From positions 1-5,075 of the forward strand of contig JBBRQD010000221.1 of assembly GCA_038227045.1 (NCBI GenBank): a stretch of 5,075 bases of DNA. The letters are read 5' to 3'. The position numbers were made by a program, and so were the translations under genes. Shown here piece by piece: positions 1 to 5,075 of this stretch (position 1 is the first letter of the stretch; each line of letters begins with the position of its first letter). The DNA comes from JANXLS01 sp038227045. Lineage in GTDB: Bacteria > Planctomycetota > SZUA-567 > H5-PLA8. The notes beneath the pieces are model-generated. The model was not told the origin of the DNA. It worked only from the letters and a program-made list of their open reading frames with translations, and ran no database searches.

Positions 1-98
1 ACCAGCAAGGCGTTTCAGCCTTCCATTTTATTCGAGATGCCGTCCAAGCCTACTTCACCGGTGAAAGTGCACCGCATTTGCTTCCTGCATCAATCTAA
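1..98 (+). CDS. C-terminal fragment of a probable IS66-family transposase (runs off the window's left edge)
   Basis: The third plus-strand frame is open from the window edge and ends in TAA at 96-98. It gives 31 residues beginning QQGVSAFHFIRDAV and ending GESAPHLLPASI. The pattern of a helical segment (FHFIRDAVQAYFTG) followed by a short Pro-rich tail with the LLP motif resembles the extreme C-terminus of IS66 transposases (the TnpC/DDE protein), which often end in 'F.FL..A..A...G....SLLP'. The catalytic DDE domain would lie outside the window. The call is supported by an IS66-like terminal sequence about 40 bases downstream. The fragment is short, so the family call rests on motif resemblance alone. 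The other two frames here stop without a recognisable pattern. Confidence 0.6.
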   Translation, partial: QQGVSAFHFIRDAVQAYFTGESAPHLLPASI

Positions 99-139
99 TC
101 CGTAGCGTTTCTTGCCGCGTTAGCATCGTGAACGGCTAC
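1..139 (+). mobile_element. Right end of a probable IS66-like insertion sequence
   Basis: The transposase tail is followed by a 41-base non-coding stretch that ends CGTGAACGGCTAC at 127-139. Read inward from the outside this is GTAGCCGTTCACG. IS66-family terminal inverted repeats commonly start with GTAA or a close variant, and a terminus shortly after the transposase stop is the normal layout. I therefore place the element's outer boundary at about 139. The other terminus and the expected 8-bp target duplication are outside the window or cannot be recognised, so the boundary is an inference. Confidence 0.45.
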
Positions 140-1086
140 TTGAAATCCACACGTCCGCTGTCGATACTTGCCTGGATTCGTTTGTAAACCAACAACCGCT
201 CACGGCGATCTTCAGGGTATTCGAGCTGATATGGCAATCCTTCGGAACCTGAATGAAAACTGCGCCATGAGATATCTAATTCTCCTAGATCCGTATATCT
301 ATTGTCAAAATCGATCATGGCGAAACGACCAAGCTTTTCAAAATATTTCCCAAACGTTTCGACGGGATCCTCACGGAACGTGACACTCTCGCGATAGGCT
401 GAAAAGTCTTCCGGTCGTTTCGGAGGATCGTGCATCAAGATCGATTGCAAAACGGACGCTACCTTCGAGTCTATCGTGAAGAAAGAACGCTCACCGACAT
501 GCAAAGCGTGACGGCTAAATACGCACAAACTTTTCAAATCACGAGCCGCCGCCCGATGATCGCCGTTATGGGCCATCCAGCGCGCATGAGCCAACAGCAG
601 ATCGACGCAAAAACGCATTGACGATCCTTTTTGACTAAAAGGCCTATTTATAAAACGCAGGTCGTCGCCTGGGAACACCATCTCGCATGTTTTCTTTTCA
701 GTAGCGCGGTAAAGATGATTCAACGCGGTCGCATTTGCGTCAAAAATTTTCTGTGCATCGTGACCGTCCCAAACTTCTAGTTTGGTCTCTAGATCAAACT
801 TCACCTTCTCGCTTGTTACCGTTTTGAACGCCCTAATGTAATCTTCAAAGGCATTTTCCGATTCCGGCGCAACGGGTTTTTCATACAGTTTTCTGAACTC
901 TTTTCGGCCGATGTCGCGATTCCTGATTGGCTCTATAAGAACGCCGCGTAGTATCAGGACGACAAAGACCGGAACGAGTCCGGCGGCGATAATCATTTTC
1001 CATAGAAAACGATGCTTCGAGCACAAATACCAGTCTGCGATGAGTTGCTGTTGCGAGGATTTGGACGCGTCGTCTTGCTCTTCCAT
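136..1086 (-). CDS. Hypothetical membrane-anchored protein, possibly truncated at its C-terminus by the adjacent IS
   Basis: I do not recognise a named function. Starting at the ATG at 1086 it has 316 residues; an in-frame GTG at 1110 would add eight. Neither start has a convincing Shine-Dalgarno, and I prefer ATG. A short polar N-terminus (EEQDDASKSSQQQ) is followed by a single hydrophobic segment at about residues 31-51 (MIIAAGLVPVFVVLILRGVL). The remainder of about 260 residues is soluble and probably extracytoplasmic. It contains SENAFEDYIRAF at about 76-87 and a paired-helix, TPR-like stretch (LLLAHARWMAHNGDHRAAARD) at about 162-183. This layout resembles a loose class of planctomycete/verrucomicrobial hypothetical proteins with an 'ENA..Y..A' motif after one anchor. 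Base composition is visibly more AT-rich than in the operon upstream. The stop TAG (138-136) lies within the putative IS end, so the native C-terminus may have been longer. Confidence 0.7.
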   Translation of the reverse strand: MEEQDDASKSSQQQLIADWYLCSKHRFLWKMIIAAGLVPVFVVLILRGVLIEPIRNRDIGRKEFRKLYEKPVAPESENAFEDYIRAFKTVTSEKVKFDLETKLEVWDGHDAQKIFDANATALNHLYRATEKKTCEMVFPGDDLRFINRPFSQKGSSMRFCVDLLLAHARWMAHNGDHRAAARDLKSLCVFSRHALHVGERSFFTIDSKVASVLQSILMHDPPKRPEDFSAYRESVTFREDPVETFGKYFEKLGRFAMIDFDNRYTDLGELDISWRSFHSGSEGLPYQLEYPEDRRERLLVYKRIQASIDSGRVDFK

Positions 1087-1129
1087 ATAGTGATAAGGAT
1101 TTGCTCGCACGAATTACGTCATTAAATAG

Positions 1130-1159
1130 CAAAGTGCTCATCACGAGCGCTTTGTTTTT
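1130..1159. terminator. Stem-loop with T-run, probable transcription terminator after the MNIO gene
   Basis: CAAAGTGCTC (1130-1139) pairs with GAGCGCTTTG (1145-1154) across a five-base loop. On the plus strand the only imperfection is a T-G wobble, and five T follow at 1155-1159. On the minus strand the same position becomes a C-A mismatch and the following U tract is weak (GCTATTT). The structure sits 28 bases beyond the stop codon of the minus-strand MNIO gene, where an operon terminator is expected. By base pairing it is the better terminator for plus-strand transcripts, so it may act in both directions. Confidence 0.55.
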
Positions 1160-1182
1160 CGTTTCATTCGCATCGTCCACTT

Positions 1183-2400
1183 TTACGCCGACGCTTTCGC
1201 GGCGAAGCGCGCCATTTCGCGTTCGCGGCGGGCTTGCATGCGCTTGTCTTCTTCGCGCGACATGCGGATGCCGTTGGCCATGCGGTCGCGCTTCTTCGCC
1301 GGGATCGACGCCAGAATTCGGCGTTCGTCTTGCCCCAGTCCCGTGTGTTTCAGCGCGGATTCGCCTTCCTTGTCGATTGCTTTGCACAGCGCCGGTTCGA
1401 GCAGAATGCGCAGCACGACTTGCTGAAATTTCGCCAGATCTTCAGAGTACGCGGGCGCTTCGTTCTCGGCGGACGGGTCCGGTGCGACGCGCACCGTGGG
1501 CTTCAGATCCGCGGGCGCTTTTGCGGGGCGGTGCTTGAGGAAAATTTCCTTCGCTTTCCACAATTCGTCGATGACAGATTTGAACGGTTCGAATCCGGCG
1601 TCGCGTTCTAGAGTCAGCGTGCGCAATGCTGTTTTGGCGAGCGTGTGATCCAGTAATTTCCAGACTTCCGGCAGCGTCCGTTCTTCATGCGTGTCGAGGA
1701 AATAACCGTCGTGCTGGCACAGCGCGCCGCAGAAATGGCAGTGCAGAATGCGTTCGGCTGGGAGTGAGTCGATGAATTTGAATCCGTCGTAATGATGGTT
1801 GGTGGAATTGATGAACACGTTGGCGATGTCGAGCATGATGCCGGTGTCGGCGCTTTTCACGACGTTGCTGATGAACTCCGCTTCGGTCATCGTGCCTTCC
1901 GTAAAGCAGAAATGATACGTGACGTTTTCGAGCAGCAGCGGGAGGCCGACGCGGCGCTTCATCCATTTCGCGTTGCCGACGGCCGCGGCGAGGCCCATGT
2001 CGGTGAAGGGCACGGAGACGAACGCGTCGACGAATTCCGCGCCCGAGCGCGTCCACGCCAGATGGTCGGAGTATTCGAAGAACGGCGCGCGCCGGCAGAG
2101 ATCGACGACGTTGTCGAAATAATCTTTTTTCGGAGCCTGAGCCGAACCGATGGACATGTAATTGCCGTGGCCGATCACGGGAAAACGCTGGCAGGCTTCG
2201 GCGAGCAGCGATTCATCCGCGTCGGCGCTTTGGCGGCGTTCTTCATTGACATAGTCTTCGGCCGGAACTTCGAGGAAATCGATCAGCTTCGCCCAATGCA
2301 TGATGGGCTTGTGAACCATGGGGCGATAAGCCATGCCGACTCCCCACGCGGGGCGGCGTTCGAGATTGGGGTGTTTTTCAAGCGTGCTGGCCGGAAGCAT
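1183..2400 (-). CDS. DUF692 / MNIO-family multinuclear iron oxidase with C-terminal extension
   Basis: The 405-residue protein matches the DUF692 (MNIO) family, TIM-barrel enzymes that bind two or three non-heme irons and oxidatively modify residues in ribosomal peptides (MbnB, TglH and ChrH are studied members). Expected motifs appear in order: FLEV 42-45, IGHGNYMSIGS 76-86 (H78), YSDHLAW 110-116 (H113), LLLENV 155-160 (E158), LDIANVFINSTNH 190-202 (D191, N194), LHCHFCG 219-225 (H220, H222), DTH 236-238 and LTLERD 262-267 (E265). The His/Asp/Glu set typical of the metal site therefore appears intact. Residues from about 290 to 405 go beyond the usual catalytic domain: a charged linker, then a small helical segment (about 318-367), then an Arg/Lys-rich tail. 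The ATG start is preceded by AGGAGA at ideal spacing. It lies 136 bases after the exporter gene on the same strand, so co-transcription is likely. A sugar isomerase/endonuclease IV-like TIM barrel is the main alternative, but the motif series argues against it. Confidence 0.88.
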   Translation of the reverse strand: MLPASTLEKHPNLERRPAWGVGMAYRPMVHKPIMHWAKLIDFLEVPAEDYVNEERRQSADADESLLAEACQRFPVIGHGNYMSIGSAQAPKKDYFDNVVDLCRRAPFFEYSDHLAWTRSGAEFVDAFVSVPFTDMGLAAAVGNAKWMKRRVGLPLLLENVTYHFCFTEGTMTEAEFISNVVKSADTGIMLDIANVFINSTNHHYDGFKFIDSLPAERILHCHFCGALCQHDGYFLDTHEERTLPEVWKLLDHTLAKTALRTLTLERDAGFEPFKSVIDELWKAKEIFLKHRPAKAPADLKPTVRVAPDPSAENEAPAYSEDLAKFQQVVLRILLEPALCKAIDKEGESALKHTGLGQDERRILASIPAKKRDRMANGIRMSREEDKRMQARREREMARFAAKASA

Positions 2401-2404
2401 GTTC

Positions 2405-2410
2405 TCTCCT
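2405..2410 (-). promoter_or_regulatory. Shine-Dalgarno of the MNIO gene
   Basis: On the minus strand AGGAGA is followed by GAAC and then ATG at 2400. This strong ribosome site settles the start codon and shows that the MNIO gene is translated independently rather than coupled to the exporter. Confidence 0.8.
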
Positions 2411-2475
2411 AAAATTCAACTCCGCATATTAAACGAATCAGGCGCGGATCAATGACGCTAAAATCGAGTACGTTT

Positions 2476-2529
2476 GTAGTTCCGCCTTCAGGCGGTTTTT
2501 ATTGCCGGACCGCCTGAAGGCGGAACTAC
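2476..2529. repeat. Long perfect inverted repeat in the exporter-MNIO gap (REP-like element)
   Basis: The left arm GTAGTTCCGCCTTCAGGCGG (2476-2495) and the right arm CCGCCTGAAGGCGGAACTAC (2510-2529) are exact reverse complements of 20 bases, separated by a 14-base loop (TTTTTATTGCCGGA). Each arm is also a small hairpin by itself (CCGCC-TTCA-GGCGG), so the element can fold either as one long stem or as two short ones. It begins seven bases after the exporter stop codon. The structure looks like a dispersed intergenic palindrome of the REP/MITE kind; I recall similar CCGCCTGAAGGCGG-type elements in verrucomicrobial genomes, which is recollection and not a search. In the transcript it could stabilise the upstream message or reduce read-through into the MNIO gene. 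No T-run follows the long stem on the minus strand. Confidence 0.85.
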
Positions 2530-2536
2530 GAACAAC

Positions 2537-4633
2537 CTATTCCACGCGTTGAACGTCCCACATCTCGCGGTACAGCCCGCCGCGTGCCAACAGTTCCGGG
2601 TGCGTGCCTTGATCGACGATTCTCCCTTGATCGAGGACGAAGATCAAGTCGGCGCCGCGGATCGTGTAGAGCTGGTGCGTGATGACCACGCGCGTTTTGT
2701 CGGCGAATTGCGTCTTCAGCGCTTCTTGAATCAGGCGCGCCGTGGCGTTGTCGATGTTCGCCGTGTATTCGTCGCAGACGATCACGCGCGGATCGCGCAG
2801 GAAGATGCGCCCGAGCGCGATGCGCTGCCGTTCGCCGGCCGAGAGGCTTGCCCCGCCTGCGCCGACGGGGGCGTCGAGGCCGCCCGCGTTGCGACGCTTG
2901 TGGATCAGGCTCTCCAGCTTGGCCATGCGCACGGCGTGCTGAATGCGTTCTTCCGGCACGTCGCCGGGAGGGGCTCCCATTAGCAAATTCTGGCGGATCG
3001 ATCCGCTGAAAATAAACGGCGATTGCGGAATGAATCCGATGGCGTTGCGCAAATCAATCAACGGGATTTCATTCAGGCGCACACCGCCCAGCGAGAGCGC
3101 ACCCGCGACGGGTTCCAGCAGGCGCAGTAATAAATAAAATAGCGTCGTTTTGCCGCTGCCGGATTGTCCGACGATGGCCGCAAACGTCCCGGGGTTGATG
3201 CGGATGTTTACGTTGTCAATGATCGGTGGCGGACCGAAACGAGCCCGTTTCGAAGGATCGATAGGCCCGCATCGATCGCGCGGAACATCTTCCGGCGGTC
3301 CCATTTCGAAGCCTTTTGGCGGGCCGTTTTGCTTGCCTTCAAATCCGGGAGGCGGACCGCTCATTTCACCGGGCGACGGCGGTGGCCCACCAAATGGACC
3401 GTGCGCGCCATAAGCGAACGTGACGTGCTTGAATTCGATTTCGCCCGACGCAATGGGCTTGCTGAACGGAGGGTCTTTGACTTCGTCCGCGGTCAGGAGG
3501 TGCTGGAGTTCGAACAAGCTGGGTGCGGAAAGTTCCGCTTCCGTCGAGAGGCGGAAGAGTGTCATGACCGGGCCTTGCGCCATCGTCAGCAGCATCGCGT
3601 AAGACAACACCGCGCCGACCTCGCCTTGATTTCCGGACATTTCGGCGCCATTGACTTTGTAGATGTAATAGCCGAAAGACAGCAGCGCGAAAATCGCCAT
3701 CGGGACCAGGCCGCTGAGGCTGTTCCAGATTGAGGCCGAGAGGACGTAGCCTTGTTTGAGCGCGAGTTCTTTATCGTAGACCTCCACCGAATTCCGAAAG
3801 CGGCCCGACGCCACGAGATCGCGGCATCCGCCAATGGCTTCGATGAAATGCGTCATGATGTCTTCGTACATGAGCTGATCTTTGCGCGCCCAATACCGGA
3901 CGCGCATGTTGACGCGTTTGACGATCGTCCACACGACAATCAAGGCGACGGGAAACAGCCAGCCGAACTGCGGATTCCAGACGAATAGCAGCACGGTCAT
4001 GAAGACAAGTTGCAGCGACGACAGAAGCAGTTGCGGGATGCCGGGCGTGACCAGCGAACCCAGGCGCATGACATCGCCCGTGGTGCGCTGCGCGAATTTT
4101 CCAACCGACTGAAAACTCATCTCTTCGCTGGGCAGCAGCCCGATCTTGTCGAAGATTGCCAGGCGCACGCGGCGCAGCACGTTTTCGGAAATGCCGGTGA
4201 TCAGCCACGAGACACCCAATTGCAGCACCAGCACCGCCAAACTCACGGCCAGCAGGCCCAGCAGCAGCATGAGCAAAAAGTGGCGGGTGTCGTTCGTCCA
4301 GTAATTGTCGATCAGCTTGGGAATAAAGGCCATACCGACCGTGACGCCGGCGTGGACGACGAGACCGAACGAGACGAGCACGAGTTTGCCGGTATCCGGT
4401 TTGACGAAACGCCAGAAATAACTCAACAACTCAATGCTGAGCTTCGGAGGCGGAAGTTCGCCTGGCGGCCCCATCATGCCGTTGGGCGGACCGGCTGTGC
4501 CGGAGCCTGGGTTGGGACCGGAACCGGGACGCGGCTGGAATCCTGGCGGTGGGGGCATGGAGCGCGCGCCATTGGGCGGGCCGGACAAATCAGGAGTGTT
4601 GGAGTGAGGCGGCGGCGCGGGCGCTTCGCTCAT
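2537..4633 (-). CDS. ABC exporter half-transporter (fused membrane and ATPase domains) with Pro/Gly-rich tail and insertion
   Basis: The 698-residue protein is a type IV (ABCB/MsbA-like) exporter that would work as a homodimer in the inner membrane. Residues 1-64 are a Pro/Gly/Ser-rich tail. The six-helix transmembrane domain covers about 66-365, with hydrophobic segments near 83-105, 119-145, 200-218, 222-238, 300-325 and 337-356. The nucleotide-binding domain follows from about 398: A-loop Tyr408, Walker A GQSGSGKTT 489-497, Q-loop Gln537, signature LSAGE 597-601 (variant of LSGGQ), Walker B VIVCDE ending in catalytic Glu622, D-loop ANID 625-628 and H-loop His653. All catalytic positions are present. 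Residues of about 409-470 are an unusual insertion. There is no N-terminal C39 peptidase domain. Its ATG overlaps the upstream small gene's TGA by four bases, indicating translational coupling, and no strong Shine-Dalgarno is seen. Substrate is unproven; the small upstream peptide is the natural candidate, with a lipid or drug as alternatives. Confidence 0.93.
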   Translation of the reverse strand: MSEAPAPPPHSNTPDLSGPPNGARSMPPPPGFQPRPGSGPNPGSGTAGPPNGMMGPPGELPPPKLSIELLSYFWRFVKPDTGKLVLVSFGLVVHAGVTVGMAFIPKLIDNYWTNDTRHFLLMLLLGLLAVSLAVLVLQLGVSWLITGISENVLRRVRLAIFDKIGLLPSEEMSFQSVGKFAQRTTGDVMRLGSLVTPGIPQLLLSSLQLVFMTVLLFVWNPQFGWLFPVALIVVWTIVKRVNMRVRYWARKDQLMYEDIMTHFIEAIGGCRDLVASGRFRNSVEVYDKELALKQGYVLSASIWNSLSGLVPMAIFALLSFGYYIYKVNGAEMSGNQGEVGAVLSYAMLLTMAQGPVMTLFRLSTEAELSAPSLFELQHLLTADEVKDPPFSKPIASGEIEFKHVTFAYGAHGPFGGPPPSPGEMSGPPPGFEGKQNGPPKGFEMGPPEDVPRDRCGPIDPSKRARFGPPPIIDNVNIRINPGTFAAIVGQSGSGKTTLFYLLLRLLEPVAGALSLGGVRLNEIPLIDLRNAIGFIPQSPFIFSGSIRQNLLMGAPPGDVPEERIQHAVRMAKLESLIHKRRNAGGLDAPVGAGGASLSAGERQRIALGRIFLRDPRVIVCDEYTANIDNATARLIQEALKTQFADKTRVVITHQLYTIRGADLIFVLDQGRIVDQGTHPELLARGGLYREMWDVQRVE
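3224..3409 (-). other. Region encoding a Pro/Gly-rich insertion inside the exporter's ATPase domain
   Basis: These bases encode residues of about 409-470, placed between the first beta strand carrying the A-loop tyrosine (VTFAYG) and the next strand (IIDNVNIRI). In ordinary exporters this gap is only a few residues. The inserted segment repeats GPPPGFE (426-432) and GPPKGFE (437-443) and is otherwise rich in Gly, Pro, Met and charged residues, so it is probably disordered. The reading frame is open throughout and the domain resumes with all motifs in place, so this is a real in-frame insertion and not a frameshift artefact. Confidence 0.85.
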
Positions 4634-4905
4634 TGGACCCCCGGCACGACCACATTAATAATCAGCTCGTTGTTTGGGCCGCGCTGCATGCGCACGAAGG
4701 GATTGTCCTCGAGGGACTGTGCCATCTGCTGCTGCGGCGGCATCGGCTCATTATAATTGTCCCAGCCCTCTTGAGGCGGCGGCGCAACGGGCAAGTCGTC
4801 GTGCTGGATCAATTGGCCGACTTTATCGTCGCTGATTTTGTAACGCGCCAGCACATCGTCGGGAACGTTGTATTTTTTTCCGTCGATCGATTCGAGTTGA
4901 GCCAC
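4630..4905 (-). CDS. Small Pro/Gln-rich protein, candidate precursor peptide of an MNIO-type pathway
   Basis: The 91-residue protein starts with GTG behind a good Shine-Dalgarno and ends in TGA overlapping the exporter's ATG. I do not recognise a named family. Residues 1-38 are charged and probably folded or helical (SIDGKKYNVPDDVLARYKIS, then DDKVGQLIQ), like the leader of a modified peptide. Residues 39-62 are Pro/Gln-rich and flexible (APPPQEGWDN, EPMPPQQQM). Residues 63-91 end in an Asn-containing hydrophobic tail (RGPNNELIINVVVPGVQ). There is no signal peptide, no membrane segment and no cysteine, so thiol chemistry of the methanobactin or bufferin type is excluded. Tight coupling to an exporter and proximity to an MNIO enzyme make it a plausible precursor; it could instead be an accessory protein of the transporter. 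Gene reality is well supported; function is inferred. Confidence 0.75.
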   Translation of the reverse strand: MAQLESIDGKKYNVPDDVLARYKISDDKVGQLIQHDDLPVAPPPQEGWDNYNEPMPPQQQMAQSLEDNPFVRMQRGPNNELIINVVVPGVQ

Positions 4906-4911
4906 GAGACA

Positions 4912-4917
4912 CCTCTT
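4912..4917 (-). promoter_or_regulatory. Shine-Dalgarno deciding the GTG start of the small protein
   Basis: The minus strand reads AAGAGG, then TGTCTC, then GTG at 4905. The six-base spacing supports GTG as the true start. No ATG lies in frame close by upstream. The 48 bases between this gene and the preceding stop show no convincing -35/-10 pair, so the gene is probably transcribed with the gene before it. Confidence 0.7.
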
Positions 4918-4953
4918 TTTTGAATTCTGTGATGTTTATTGGCCCGCGCGTTT

Positions 4954-5075
4954 CTAAAGCGTCATTATCGCGCCGCGCCGGGCAAGTTGAACGAGGCGGT
5001 CGAGCAAAGGCGTATTGGGAAGATACGCCGTGCGAGACCAACGAAGTTCAACGCCGCCCGCCGCAAGCGAGAATG
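4954..5075 (-). CDS. C-terminal end of an unidentified upstream gene (runs off the window's right edge)
   Basis: One minus-strand frame is open from the window edge to TAG at 4956-4954 and gives 39 residues, including GGVELRWSRTAYLPNTPLL and DRLVQLARRGAIMTL. The amphipathic final helix and ordinary amino-acid mix look like a genuine protein end, whereas the second frame stops early and the third gives an Arg/Cys-rich string. I cannot assign a family from this tail. It is on the same strand as the small peptide gene and 48 bases upstream of it, so it may be the first visible member of the same operon. Confidence 0.5.
   Translation of the reverse strand, partial: FSLAAGGVELRWSRTAYLPNTPLLDRLVQLARRGAIMTL

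Noticed and set aside
881..1387. 168-codon minus-strand open frame bridging the MNIO and hypothetical genes
   Set aside because: It overlaps both genes in another frame and is an Arg-rich low-quality sequence.
1792..2412. 206-codon plus-strand open frame opposite the MNIO gene
   Set aside because: It mirrors the MNIO gene in a high-GC region; no motifs and no ribosome site. The MNIO frame carries all family motifs.
2484..2503. CCGCC-TTCA-GGCGG followed by TTTTTATT, like a plus-strand intrinsic terminator
   Set aside because: No plus-strand gene precedes it and it is wholly contained in the larger perfect inverted repeat, which explains it better.
3164..3733. 189-codon plus-strand open frame
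   Set aside because: Antisense to the exporter's ATPase domain; Arg-rich string without any recognisable pattern.
4010..4756. 248-codon plus-strand open frame opposite the exporter
   Set aside because: It is fully antisense to strongly motif-supported exporter codons, has a Gln/Arg/His-rich composition typical of a shadow frame, and shows no domain.
4906..4953. Possible promoter before the small peptide gene
   Set aside because: No credible -35/-10 pair can be seen in the 48 bases; read-through from the upstream gene is simpler.
4823..5041. 72-codon minus-strand open frame overlapping the small peptide start
   Set aside because: It is in a different frame from the well-supported GTG start with Shine-Dalgarno, and its product is an Arg/Lys-rich string.

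Overview
The window looks like bacterial chromosome from an environmental lineage with about 55-60 % GC. Three things lead me toward Verrucomicrobiota, with Acidobacteriota or Planctomycetota as alternatives: the inverted repeat GTAGTTCCGCCTTCAGGCGG, the style of the single-anchor hypothetical protein, and the very Pro/Gly-rich ABC transporter. This is inference from style, not from a marker gene.

Layout, read along the minus strand on which nearly all genes lie. (1) 5075-4954: the last 39 codons of an unidentified upstream gene. (2) 4905-4630: a 91-residue, cysteine-free small protein with a GTG start and a clear Shine-Dalgarno. (3) 4633-2537: a 698-residue ABC exporter whose ATG overlaps the small gene's TGA (ATGA). 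It has a Pro/Gly-rich N-terminal tail and a Pro/Gly-rich insertion of about 60 residues inside the nucleotide-binding domain. (4) 2529-2476: a 20-bp perfect inverted repeat in the only sizeable intergenic gap. (5) 2400-1183: a DUF692/MNIO-family metalloenzyme with an extra C-terminal domain of about 115 residues. (6) 1159-1130: a stem-loop that probably marks the operon end. (7) 1086 (or 1110)-136: a membrane-anchored hypothetical protein in visibly more AT-rich DNA. (8) On the plus strand, 1-139: the 3' end of what looks like an IS66-family element, whose terminal bases supply the stop codon of the hypothetical gene.

The core interest is the trio small peptide + exporter + MNIO oxidase. MNIO enzymes (MbnB, TglH, ChrH and others) modify ribosomally made peptides. 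A small protein translationally coupled to an exporter, with an MNIO enzyme behind, is therefore a good candidate for an undescribed RiPP-type pathway. It departs from well-known MNIO systems in three ways: the candidate substrate has no cysteine but an Asn-rich C-terminus, no separate partner/recognition protein is visible in the window, and the exporter has no peptidase domain. The assignment of substrate and pathway is inference; the enzyme and transporter families are read directly from motifs.
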